Assembly (NCBI GenBank): GCA_014874385.1
Contig: JACWAE010000016.1
Coordinates: 1-64,000 of the forward strand
Origin: Dehalococcoidia bacterium
GTDB lineage: Bacteria; Chloroflexota; Dehalococcoidia; SZUA-161
DNA: 64,000 bases
Direction: 5' to 3'
Below, in pieces: positions 1 through 7,968 of this stretch. Each line of letters opens with the position of its first letter. Positions within the stretch are counted from its first letter, which is position 1. A program made the translations under genes and the position numbers. The notes beneath the pieces are model-generated. The model searched no databases. It had not been told where the DNA came from and saw only the letters and a program-made list of their open reading frames with translations.

Positions 1-299
1 GGCATGGGGCCGCCCGCCACTGGATAGCAATTGGAAGATAATTAACCGGAGCCATTGACAAAAAATATGTAGTATGATGTGCAATAGTTGGAGGAGCCGC
101 AATAACCTGTTTGGGAAGGCATTGGGTTCAAACCAGAATTTCTGGAACCCTGATCGGGGACTATGGAGTCTGTTTAACGATGCCAAAGATTTAGTTGATT
201 TTTGATCAAAGAAACAATAAAATCAGGGTATCGGTAGACCTAGCGAACAGACACCCTGATTTTCTGAAAAATCCTCGAGCTGCTCCGGCCATTTGAAGC

Positions 300-347
300 T
301 GGTGAGCGGTGTGGGACTCGAACCCACGACACCCTGATTAAAAGTCA
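300..347 (-). pseudogene. 3' half of a tRNA-Lys(TTT) gene
   Basis: Read on the minus strand, this segment has an anticodon loop CTTTTAA (anticodon TTT, 338-344), the 3' anticodon strand TCAGG, a variable loop, a perfect T arm (GTGGG-TTCGAGT-CCCAC), the 3' acceptor strand ACCGCTC, discriminator A and an encoded CCA at 300-302. Upstream of the loop only three bases pair (TGA/TCA), and no D arm or 5' acceptor strand (GAGCGGT) follows in the expected space. A tRNA cut at the anticodon is what site-specific recombinases leave at the far end of an integrated element, so this is read as an attachment-site relic. It is unlikely to be a working tRNA. Confidence 0.75.
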
Positions 348-664
348 CTAGTATGTTTTTCTTTTACCAGGGTGAAATTTCGAAGCTATTGTTGTGGAAA
401 CCACCCCGATTCTTTGACCGAATCAGGGCATCATCTTTCCTCCAGCTCGCTGAACAGATTTTACTTGCCTACATTATAACATGCTTGCCTAGGGGGCAAG
501 TATTGCAGGTCTTGCGACGTCGGTCATTTTAGAGTTCTGATGTCTCTGTGCATTGATCGATGACATCATTTGTGATTTTGGAGACACGCGGTTTAGGAAG
601 CCGCTATCAGATCTGACACTACCCAACCACCCAAGCACACAATATATAGTGCAATATCATGCTT

Positions 665-686
665 AAGACACAATATATTGTGTCTT
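665..686. promoter_or_regulatory. Perfect 22-bp AT-rich palindrome
   Basis: The half-site AAGACACAATA is followed directly by its exact reverse complement. A related, less perfect copy (CACAATATATAGTG) lies about 30 bases upstream, near 637-651. The spacing and symmetry fit a dimeric repressor operator. No gene start is seen close by on either strand: the CBS gene ends at 840 and reads leftwards into it. The rest of 1-839 holds the tRNA relic, a few copies of a short AATCAGGGT-like motif (near 219, 252, 330 and 415) and no convincing gene. Confidence 0.45.
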
Positions 687-839
687 CTAGCCCTGTCGTT
701 TTTCGTTGCTTTTTCCGGGTTAGGGTGTCAACCTCCTGACCAATTGCGAGGATATTGTAAAGGAAATTGGGGAAAAATTAAAGGGCATGGAGAAATAGCT
801 TTCAAATAATTGGTCTTGTGAATATGACTTAGATTTCAA

Positions 840-1481
840 TCACCGCTCCCTCTCACAAACTTCGTAACCCAACTGCTCTATAGCTTGTATGGCCGGGGAG
901 CAATCTTCTACTTCGAGATGTACTACCAAGTCGTGTTTCTTTGCCTCCGGCATATCAATTGTGAACAGGGTAGTGATCTCAATCCCGGCTCTGTTTATGG
1001 CGGCTATCACTTTTTCTACATCTCGGCCTCTGTAGCAATTGCATACAACAATACGAGAGCCGGACATTCCTATGCCAAGTATATGATTCAATACTTTGTA
1101 AAAGAAATCATTGGTCGTTACAATTCCCACGATCTTGTGGTCTTGTAGAACTACCAATGCGCCAACCTTTTTAGTCTGCGCTAATGCCACAGCTTTCTCC
1201 GCTGTGGTATCGGGAGATACTGTAACAACTTCTTTTCGCATTACCTTCTCAACTGTAATTCGATTCAATAAGTAGCTTAGCTCATGAACGCTGAAAGTGG
1301 TCAGTTGAGACGGCCCAGTTCTATCAAGTGTATCCTTAGTAATGATGCCAACCAATTTATTCCCGTCTACTATAGGTAACCTTCTGAACTTGTGCGCATC
1401 CATTATTCTTCTAGCATCCGACAAAGAGGTATGGCTAGGAATAGTTACCACATTCTTAGACATGACATCGCTTACCAGCAT
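840..1481 (-). CDS. CBS-domain protein with C-terminal ACT-like domain (AcuB-like)
   Basis: A 213-residue cytosolic protein with two CBS motifs (about residues 3-55 and 73-130), each with the typical VSDVMSKNVVTI or VEKVMRKEVVTV opening and a GIVTTNDF-type ending. The tail (about 140-205) has the alternating strand/helix pattern of an ACT domain. CBS pairs usually bind adenine nucleotides and ACT domains bind amino acids or other small ligands, so a sensor or regulatory role is likely; the target is unknown. The longer GTG start at 1496 is less likely: GGGAGG (inside that extension) lies 7 bases before the ATG at 1481. The gene stands alone, with a relic upstream. Confidence 0.8.
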   Translation of the reverse strand: MLVSDVMSKNVVTIPSHTSLSDARRIMDAHKFRRLPIVDGNKLVGIITKDTLDRTGPSQLTTFSVHELSYLLNRITVEKVMRKEVVTVSPDTTAEKAVALAQTKKVGALVVLQDHKIVGIVTTNDFFYKVLNHILGIGMSGSRIVVCNCYRGRDVEKVIAAINRAGIEITTLFTIDMPEAKKHDLVVHLEVEDCSPAIQAIEQLGYEVCERER

Positions 1482-1535
1482 CTTTATACCTCCCACCTAT
1501 ATATTTCCCCATTGAAATTGGTGTACTATTTCACA

Positions 1536-1940
1536 CTACGATATATATCTGCCTGCCTCTATGACTGCGTCCGCGATGTTTCTTCTGAGTTGCGCTGTAT
1601 TAACAGGAGTGAATTGAGTAAGCTTCCTCAATATCTCTAGTTCCTTACGAAGCTCATCGCCGCTGTACATAGTGGTTAATATCTGCAGTGTATAGTTAAT
1701 TATGCTTAACATGGCATCATTCACATAAAGTTGTACCAAATTTATTTAAGTTTTCGTCTCATGCTCACCGACAGAGGCAAGTGATTTGAGAGCCCTGAGC
1801 AGTCCACTATCCATGGCATATATTTCTTGAACTATATTGCTCAGGGGTCCCAAGATATCCTGTTCCTCATCAACAGCCGCCCCGTATTTCCGTGCTACTT
1901 CATCACATAGCAGAATGAGGACTCCTTTTGCTCTATTCAC
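1536..1940 (-). pseudogene. Acyl-CoA dehydrogenase, C-terminal relic with in-frame stop
   Basis: Two short reading frames, 1746-1940 and 1536-1739, lie in the same frame and are separated by a single TAA (1746-1748). Together they read like the last ~125 residues of a long-form acyl-CoA dehydrogenase: a CDEVARKYG..EEQDILG segment, an EIYAMDSGLLRALK helix, then a DELRKELEILRKLTQFTPVN segment and a final IADAVIEAGRYIS. The N-terminal ~450 residues with the FAD and substrate sites are absent. The relic lies beyond the distal end of the catabolic block, so it may be what is left of an acyl-CoA dehydrogenase that once served the pathway. The family call is from recognised sequence pattern only. 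Confidence 0.65.
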
Positions 1941-1949
1941 AATCTTACA

Positions 1950-2339
1950 TTGGTATTAGAGGGGCTTTTCAGCCTAGAAATTATTCAAATATTATAACGA
2001 GCGAATCCGAGCTTCTAAAAATTGACCACAACCATCCTTCATACAAAACGGAGGGCCTTTCAGTGCAATGAAAAGTTCTATCTCTTTGCAATCCGGATTA
2101 ACTAGGAGTGTTGGCAGAGTAAGAGCTTGCATGTCTTCCGGACTCCAGACTGGTGCTACTTCATTTAACAATAGCCCTTTAACTGTAACTTCTATTACAG
2201 CGACATCGGTTACAGTTAGGTCTACACACCCAGGAGCAGTTAGAAGCACGCTACATTACCTTACTATCTTGAGTTTACCATCTTTCGTTGTATGTTCAGT
2301 TGCTGCGACACGTGGTGCAACTGCTTAGATTACATACTG
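1950..2339. other. Stretch without an assignable gene
   Basis: This 390-base stretch lies between the acyl-CoA dehydrogenase relic and the CoA-transferase. Overlapping open frames exist on both strands (85 residues at 1992-2249 minus, 86 residues at 2068-2328 plus). Neither shows a recognisable motif, and neither has a clear ribosome-binding site. The minus frame could be a decayed remnant of the same old operon. No function is proposed. Confidence 0.3.
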
Positions 2340-3542
2340 TCAAATGACTTCCAAGTCCTGCAGCCTGGCGATATCCGACCACGTATAGCCTTCCTCCAGG
2401 AGTATTTCCTCCGTGTGCTGTCCTAACTCAGGCGCATCCCTCGTCATCACAAGCGGTGTGCCCAGCATTTCAAATGGGAACCCCAACCACTTGATTGTAC
2501 CCAAAACCGGATGATCATAATCATAGATATACTGGTTTGCTTCTATCTGCGGATCTCTGAGCAAGTCAGATAGTCTGTTCACGGAACCGAATATCAGATC
2601 CGCTCGTCTGAAGATTTCATCCCATTCGTGAAATGTCTTGGTCGAAAACGTCTCGTTCAGGATTGGGACCAGTTCCCAACCATGTTCTGCCCTCTTGGAC
2701 ATACTGTCGAACCGAGGATCGCTAGCCATTTGTGGCAATCCAATGGCTTCACACAGTACCGGCCACTCGTTGTCCCTGACAACGGCTAAGAACCCCCATA
2801 TACCATCTGCGCACTTGTAGAAATTCCAAAGCGGGCTCCTGGCGACGTTCACTCGAGGGGATTCTTTCCCGCTAAACAGGCCCGCAGTAAGCAGCCAGCT
2901 CTGCAATTCAAGCATAGCACTTAACTGAGATGTGGTGACCATTTGTCCCTCGCCAGATCTCTCCCTCGCTAGTAGTGCACTTACGATCGCAAAAGCAAGT
3001 GTCACCCCTACGCCTATATCCGACATGCCGGGTACTAGCCAAGTAGGTGGCCCACCTTCCTCGCCGCAACTCATCGCCATACCGCTCCGGGTAAGACCTA
3101 CCCCATCGAGGACGGGAAGGTCTGAGTCCGGGCCCTTTAGGCCGTAACCGGTCGCCTGTGCGTACACCAGTCTGGGATTATGCTGACGCAATATCTCGTA
3201 CGTTAACTGCAGCTTTTCGAGTACTAGTCGCCGATAGTTTGTGAGAAATACGTCAGACCTTTCTACCAAACGATTGATAATCTCCTTACCCTCAGGCTTA
3301 GTGATGTCTAGCGCAATTCCCCTCTTGTTTCGATTCATGCGAGCAAACCCCATATTCAGCCCGCTAGAATGCTGTTGATTTATACCAATAACCGTATGCA
3401 CGCCTCGCTGGGGATCACCAATCTGCCGCTGCTCTATTTTAATTACATCTGCGCCCATATCACCGAGCAAAGCACCTGCTTCGGGGCCAGCAACATAGAG
3501 AGAGAAATCTAGTACTCTGAAACCGTTCAGTGATGTTGCCAT
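2340..3542 (-). CDS. Family III CoA-transferase (CaiB/BaiF type)
   Basis: A 400-residue protein with the hallmark opening GFRVLDFSLYVAGPEAGALLGDMGADVIKIE and the NRNKRGIALDI and LTNYRR segments. Family III enzymes move CoA between carboxylic acids through an aspartyl-CoA intermediate; the Asp candidate lies in the PVLDGVGL segment. The length matches the family. The start is supported by AGGAGG about 7 bases upstream. It ends the long minus-strand catabolic block, 320 bases after the SDR. Members of this family (for example FldA, HadA) load CoA onto 2-hydroxyacids before dehydration, which fits the dehydratase subunits upstream. The substrate cannot be read from sequence; formyl-CoA, carnitine or succinate-type transferases look alike. 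Confidence 0.88.
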   Translation of the reverse strand: MATSLNGFRVLDFSLYVAGPEAGALLGDMGADVIKIEQRQIGDPQRGVHTVIGINQQHSSGLNMGFARMNRNKRGIALDITKPEGKEIINRLVERSDVFLTNYRRLVLEKLQLTYEILRQHNPRLVYAQATGYGLKGPDSDLPVLDGVGLTRSGMAMSCGEEGGPPTWLVPGMSDIGVGVTLAFAIVSALLARERSGEGQMVTTSQLSAMLELQSWLLTAGLFSGKESPRVNVARSPLWNFYKCADGIWGFLAVVRDNEWPVLCEAIGLPQMASDPRFDSMSKRAEHGWELVPILNETFSTKTFHEWDEIFRRADLIFGSVNRLSDLLRDPQIEANQYIYDYDHPVLGTIKWLGFPFEMLGTPLVMTRDAPELGQHTEEILLEEGYTWSDIARLQDLEVI

Positions 3543-3860
3543 ATCATGCCTCCTGTCTTTTTCTCCTCAGGCTTGAGTTTGCCGAGCAACTAGTTGAGCC
3601 GACTCAGAATGCAGAACCAAGCACTCACCTCGAATGCTGACTAACCTACCTCAGTGGCATCACTAAGTTTCCTCAGACCGAATTGGGCAGTCACTAATGT
3701 GCTAATTGGATTTTGGCTGAGTGCTAGCCAATGCATATTTGATAACATGAGATTATCCCATCGGTTCTGCAAACTTCGAGAAGTCACTTACCAGAAGCAG
3801 AACTTTTCACTGCGGTCTCGCGCAGTCACTGAGAATCCTCCGATCTGTTTCTCCATTAAC
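3543..3860. other. Intergenic stretch, nothing recognised
   Basis: About 320 bases between the SDR stop and the CoA-transferase ribosome-binding site. No hairpin with a T tract, no recognisable promoter pair and no small gene was seen. A plus-strand frame crossing it overlaps the SDR gene and is treated as a shadow. Confidence 0.4.
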
Positions 3861-4622
3861 CTACCAGGCGAGCCATCCGCCGTCAACTCCTATTGTCTCG
3901 CCTGTAATAAAGGCAGACGCGTCCGTCCCGAGAAAGACGGCAAGACCAGCCACCTCATCTGGTTGGCCTGCTCTGCGCATGGGTATCTTGCTCAGGTTGA
4001 ACTGCCTTATTCTTTCATCGGACTCTATGTCGCGCTGCGCCATCTCCGTCACTATATAGGAAGGCGCTATGGCGTTTACTCTCACATTGTACCTTCCCCA
4101 TTCGACAGCAAGTCCCTTGGTAAGCTGGACGATGGCCCCTTTGCTCGCTATGTAGGGCGAGATATTTAGGAATCCCCTTAGTCCGAACACCGAGACCATA
4201 TTGATCACGCTCCCGTACTTCCTCTCCACCATACCCTTTCCAAAGGCTTGGCAGCAGTAGAAACAGCCTTTGAGGTTGGTGTTCATGACAGCGTCCCAGT
4301 CAGTTTCTTCCAACTGCAAGAAGGGCTTCACGAGATTGATGCCGGCGTTGTTCACGAGAATGTCCACTTTGCCGAAAGCCTTGAACGACTCGGACGCTAA
4401 GGCATCTACGTCCTTCCTTTTTGAGACATCTGCCCTTATGGCCAGTGCTTTGCCGCCGGAGCCGTGTATCTCTTTAACGACCTTGTCCAGCGCTTCCTGG
4501 CGCCGACCACATATCACCACATAGGCCCCCACTTTGGCCATTGCCTTTGCGATAGCCTCGCCAAGGCCTGTCCCCCCTCCAGTTATCACTGCGACTTTTT
4601 CCGAGAGATCAAATATATTAAT
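3861..4622 (-). CDS. Short-chain dehydrogenase/reductase (SDR)
   Basis: A classical SDR of about 253 residues, probably an NAD(P)-dependent 3-hydroxyacyl-CoA or alcohol dehydrogenase. Visible motifs are the cofactor loop TGGGTGLGEA, NNAG, the catalytic Ser in NMVSVFG and the Y-x3-K pair in SPYIASKGA, ending in GETIGVDGGW. The first standard start codon, GTG at 4589, would cut into the first beta-strand just before TGGGTGLG. The frame stays open upstream to an ATT at 4622, placed 6 bases after GGAGG, which overlaps the stop of the crotonase gene. ATT is therefore the likely start. It is tightly coupled to the crotonase (10-base gap). Confidence 0.85.
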   Translation of the reverse strand: MNIFDLSEKVAVITGGGTGLGEAIAKAMAKVGAYVVICGRRQEALDKVVKEIHGSGGKALAIRADVSKRKDVDALASESFKAFGKVDILVNNAGINLVKPFLQLEETDWDAVMNTNLKGCFYCCQAFGKGMVERKYGSVINMVSVFGLRGFLNISPYIASKGAIVQLTKGLAVEWGRYNVRVNAIAPSYIVTEMAQRDIESDERIRQFNLSKIPMRRAGQPDEVAGLAVFLGTDASAFITGETIGVDGGWLAW

Positions 4623-4632
4623 GGCACTCCTC

Positions 4633-5421
4633 CTACTTGCCCTTAAAGTCGGGCTTGCGTTTTTCCAAGAAAGCCTGCCTCCCCTCTTTGAGATCCTCCA
4701 TCAGCAGAAGCCCGGGCGAAAGCAGGTCTTCCCATCTGTAATCATCATCGCAGCCACGGTGCAGCATCTTCTTAATAGTCCGCACTGCCAGCATCGGATG
4801 CTGCGAAATTACTATGGCCAGCCGCTGCGCCTCAGACATTAGCTTCTCCTGAGGCACAACCTTTGCCACAATACCCCAGTTTTCAGCTTGAACTGCGTCC
4901 AAGGTCTCGCCAGAAAGGAGGAGATACCCCAGCCTTCCTCGCGATATTACGCTCCTTCCTCTGCCAAGCGTAATCATATGAACCGCTCCTACCTTTACAC
5001 CTTGTAGGCCGAACTGTGCATTCTCAGACGCTAAGGCAATGTCGCTTACAATTGGGATTTTGCACCCATACCCGAACGCATATCCATTGACAGCGGCGAT
5101 AACAGGCTGGGGAATGTTCTCGATGTGTCGAAACATTTCTGCATCAGTGCGGATGTAGTCCGTAGATTCCTTGAGATCTCTGAAGTCCAATTCGTCGAAG
5201 TCAACTCCGGCACTAAACGCCTTATCTCCAGCACCGGTAATAATCACTACACGTATCGTGTCGTCTCGCTCGATTGCCTTAAGAGCAACTGTGATTTCCT
5301 CGAACATCTTGAGGTTGCATGCATTCAGTTTTTCCGGACGGTTCATGGTTATCGTAGCAACACCGTCCATTTGATAGAGAAGTATAGTCTCAAATGCTGT
5401 CTGGCTCAAATCTCTGAACAT
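4633..5421 (-). CDS. Crotonase-family protein (enoyl-CoA hydratase/isomerase-like)
   Basis: A 262-residue crotonase with the fold's landmarks: ITMNRPEKLNA, the oxyanion-hole segment AFSAGVDF and the VNGYAFGYGCK loop. In true enoyl-CoA hydratases two glutamates act as acid/base, one after GGGC and one in the xPEV motif. Here those places hold Lys121 (GYGCK) and Gly141 (FGLQGV). The protein therefore probably does not hydrate enoyl-CoA in the standard way; other crotonase reactions (isomerisation, ring hydrolysis, decarboxylation) are open. It is the first gene of a two-gene unit with the SDR, 263 bases after the flavoprotein gene. Confidence 0.85.
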   Translation of the reverse strand: MFRDLSQTAFETILLYQMDGVATITMNRPEKLNACNLKMFEEITVALKAIERDDTIRVVIITGAGDKAFSAGVDFDELDFRDLKESTDYIRTDAEMFRHIENIPQPVIAAVNGYAFGYGCKIPIVSDIALASENAQFGLQGVKVGAVHMITLGRGRSVISRGRLGYLLLSGETLDAVQAENWGIVAKVVPQEKLMSEAQRLAIVISQHPMLAVRTIKKMLHRGCDDDYRWEDLLSPGLLLMEDLKEGRQAFLEKRKPDFKGK

Positions 5422-5684
5422 TGTCTACTCCGTTAATGTTTGATCACATATGATAGTATCTTCTCCTTGCATCCATCTAGTAATTATTCTCTCCTTCAAG
5501 TATCCGCCAATTCTATCACTAGAAGAGCATACTACATGGTGGCTAGTGTATTATCTCCAACGCTTCGTTAGCTCGTCTGGAGTCGGAAAGAGTAGATTGT
5601 GGGAAAACGTACTCGTGGCTCTAATTCCGACCTTTATCCCACAACCAGCGTTATTCAGTAAGTATTGCATTGGACAGGCTATAT

Positions 5685-7739
5685 CTATATCTGCTGCCCG
5701 ATGAGAAAACCAGATGTGGTGGCTTCGAGCAGCCTGCCAGGCTCGGCACAGTCGCCGACGGGATAAATAGAAAAGCCCTTAGCAGAGAGTTCCCCAGCCA
5801 GCTCTGTATTCGGTACGAGCCTGACTGCTATAACCACGGTATCCGCCTCTACAAACTCCGTTGAGCCGTCTTTGCTTATCTTCACACCTTTGTCGGTTAT
5901 CTCCACAACTCTAGCCCCAGTCTCCAACCGGGTGCCTGCCTCCTTCAACTGCCTCATCCAGACCCACCTGTGAACGATACCGACATCGTAGCCGATGCGT
6001 CTGGATTCCTCAATTACGGCCACCTTCTTCCCTCTCTCCGTTAAAGTCACCGCGATCTCACACCCGGCGAAGCTTCCACCGATAACGGCAACACGTTTCC
6101 TGAAAGGGAAACCGAATATCAGCATCCACCTGATCAGCGAAGGATTGTAGTACAACCTTAGGAATAAAGCCTCCAGTCGGGACACCGCTCTCTGCCCGAA
6201 TCCACCCTTCCCAACGCCCCATCCGGTAAACATCTCCTTTATATCGCGATGGTACAGAACATTAGAACCGCTACCGCCGGGAACTTCCAGACCCGGAGCC
6301 ATACCTCCGGCCGCCAGGACGACTGCATCGGGCTTTCTCTCATCGAGGAGGGCGGGGGTTATCTCAGTATTCAGTTTTACGTCTATGGGAAGCCGCTTCA
6401 CCAGCCTGTCCAGATACCTGACAACGTTCCCTATCCTGCGGTTGGTTATTGCTGCCAGAAGCAGGCTGCCGCCGATCTTGTGGCCCCTGTCGCAGAGAGT
6501 CACTTTATGGCCCCTCAGGGCGGCTATTCTAGCAGCCTCCACTCCTGCCGGCCCACCCCCGATAACGAGCACATGCTTGCTCTGTGCAGCAGGCGTATCA
6601 GCAGGGTATTCATACTCCCTACCCAGCCTAGCGTTGACACTGCAGTATACCGGCGGCGCATCCGAAGCCTCAATACAGCGGCAGCAGTTCATACAGGGCC
6701 TGATATCGGCAAGTCTCCCCTCCCTCGCCTTATTCGGCAGCTCGGGGTCGGCGAGCAGAGCCCGGGCCATATAGACCATATCCGCCTTGCCCTTGGCCAC
6801 TACCCTTTCGGCAATACGAACATCCTGGATTTGAGTGCCGGCGGCTACCGGAATGCTGACAGCCTTTTTTACAGCCTCAGCCATGTAGGCCCAGCGTCCC
6901 TGGGGAACATCCGTCTGTATTATTGGAACCTGGGCGTTGTGCCAGCCAGACATCACGTCGATTTCATGAATACCCACCTTTTCCAGTACCTGCGCCATCT
7001 GGGCTGTGTCCTCGACGGAATACCCGCCCTGGAGCAAATCGGATCCGCTGAGGCGGCAGGTATAGGTAAAATCGTCTCCGGCTTTTCTCTTCATGTTCTC
7101 TATTATCTCGAGTAGAAAGCGCATCCTGTTCTCTAGACTTCCGCCGTACTCATCGGTCCTTTTATTTGTCAGCGGAGACAGAAACTGGCTAATGATATAG
7201 CCCACGCTGGCAATAACCTCGACGGCGTCGAAGCCGGCTTCACGTGCCCTCCTTGCGCCATCGCCGTATGCTTCCACAATCCGGTGTATCTCATCTATGG
7301 AAAGAGCCCGCGGCATGGTAGGCTCCAGAGGACCGCCCATTCTGAAAGGTGTGCCGGGACGCCCAGACAGGGAGACCCCGGAAGGGCCGACTACCTCGAC
7401 AGTACCGTCGCCAAAAGCCCAGCTGTAGCCTACGCCCATTTGAGCGTAAATCTTCGCGCCGTGCGCGTGGACGGCGCTGGACAGCTCTCGCAGCCATTTG
7501 ATGAATCCGTCATCGTACAGTCCCAGCATGGGGTCCTGTATCAGTCTGGTCGGCGTACAGCTTACGCCGATTATGGCAACGCCGCCCTTCGCCCTCTCGA
7601 CGTAGAAGGCCTTCAAGTGGTTAATCACGACGTCCTCTGATCCCGGCGGTACTACGGCCATGGCCGGCATTTTTATCCTGTTCTTCAACTCCAGGTTGCC
7701 GACCTTTATTGGTTCGAAAATTCTCCTGATTTTTACCAT
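5685..7739 (-). CDS. Enoate/2,4-dienoyl-CoA reductase-like FMN-FAD-[4Fe-4S] flavoprotein
   Basis: A 684-residue protein of the old-yellow-enzyme/FadH family. The N-terminal half (about 1-340) is the FMN barrel (IFEPIKVGNLELKNRIKMP; RTDEYGGSLENRMRFLLE). A cysteine cluster follows (CMNCCRCIEASDAPPVYC), then an FAD/NAD domain with two dinucleotide loops (VIGGGPAGVEAA and VIGGSFAGCEIA). Family members reduce C=C bonds of enoyl- or dienoyl-CoA or free 2-enoates. The start is the internal ATG at 7739, 6 bases after GGAG; the longer frame from 7760 adds seven unconserved residues. Lying downstream of a 2-hydroxyacyl-CoA dehydratase, it is a good candidate for reducing the enoyl product. It is paralogous to 25826-27826. 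Confidence 0.88.
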   Translation of the reverse strand: MVKIRRIFEPIKVGNLELKNRIKMPAMAVVPPGSEDVVINHLKAFYVERAKGGVAIIGVSCTPTRLIQDPMLGLYDDGFIKWLRELSSAVHAHGAKIYAQMGVGYSWAFGDGTVEVVGPSGVSLSGRPGTPFRMGGPLEPTMPRALSIDEIHRIVEAYGDGARRAREAGFDAVEVIASVGYIISQFLSPLTNKRTDEYGGSLENRMRFLLEIIENMKRKAGDDFTYTCRLSGSDLLQGGYSVEDTAQMAQVLEKVGIHEIDVMSGWHNAQVPIIQTDVPQGRWAYMAEAVKKAVSIPVAAGTQIQDVRIAERVVAKGKADMVYMARALLADPELPNKAREGRLADIRPCMNCCRCIEASDAPPVYCSVNARLGREYEYPADTPAAQSKHVLVIGGGPAGVEAARIAALRGHKVTLCDRGHKIGGSLLLAAITNRRIGNVVRYLDRLVKRLPIDVKLNTEITPALLDERKPDAVVLAAGGMAPGLEVPGGSGSNVLYHRDIKEMFTGWGVGKGGFGQRAVSRLEALFLRLYYNPSLIRWMLIFGFPFRKRVAVIGGSFAGCEIAVTLTERGKKVAVIEESRRIGYDVGIVHRWVWMRQLKEAGTRLETGARVVEITDKGVKISKDGSTEFVEADTVVIAVRLVPNTELAGELSAKGFSIYPVGDCAEPGRLLEATTSGFLIGQQI

Positions 7740-7968
7740 CTGTGCTCCTTCAGGCATCATTGCAACGAGCCCAGCGGGGCTAGCGCCTCCCTACAAGCTT
7801 CATTGTATCTCAGATGCACCTTTGAGCAGCTTTTATATCTTGGCATCTATAGATATGTGTCGATCCTGTACTACTTGGCTATAGCCTAAGCGCTAGGGAA
7901 GACCTATCTACTTGTTACACACAGTCTAGCTGTTGCGGGACATTTCGGCATCTTGAACAAGCTACTAG

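Noticed and set aside
842-848. ACCGCTC as a possible 5' acceptor strand for the tRNA-Lys half
   Set aside because: It would pair with the tRNA 3' end but is 500 bases away, lies in the CBS gene's C-terminal codons and has no D arm beside it. Chance match of seven bases.
3654-4169. 171-residue plus-strand frame
   Set aside because: It overlaps the SDR gene antisense, has an unlikely composition and no start signal.
6249-7115. 288-residue plus-strand frame
   Set aside because: Antisense shadow of the FMN/FAD flavoprotein gene; no motif and no ribosome-binding site.
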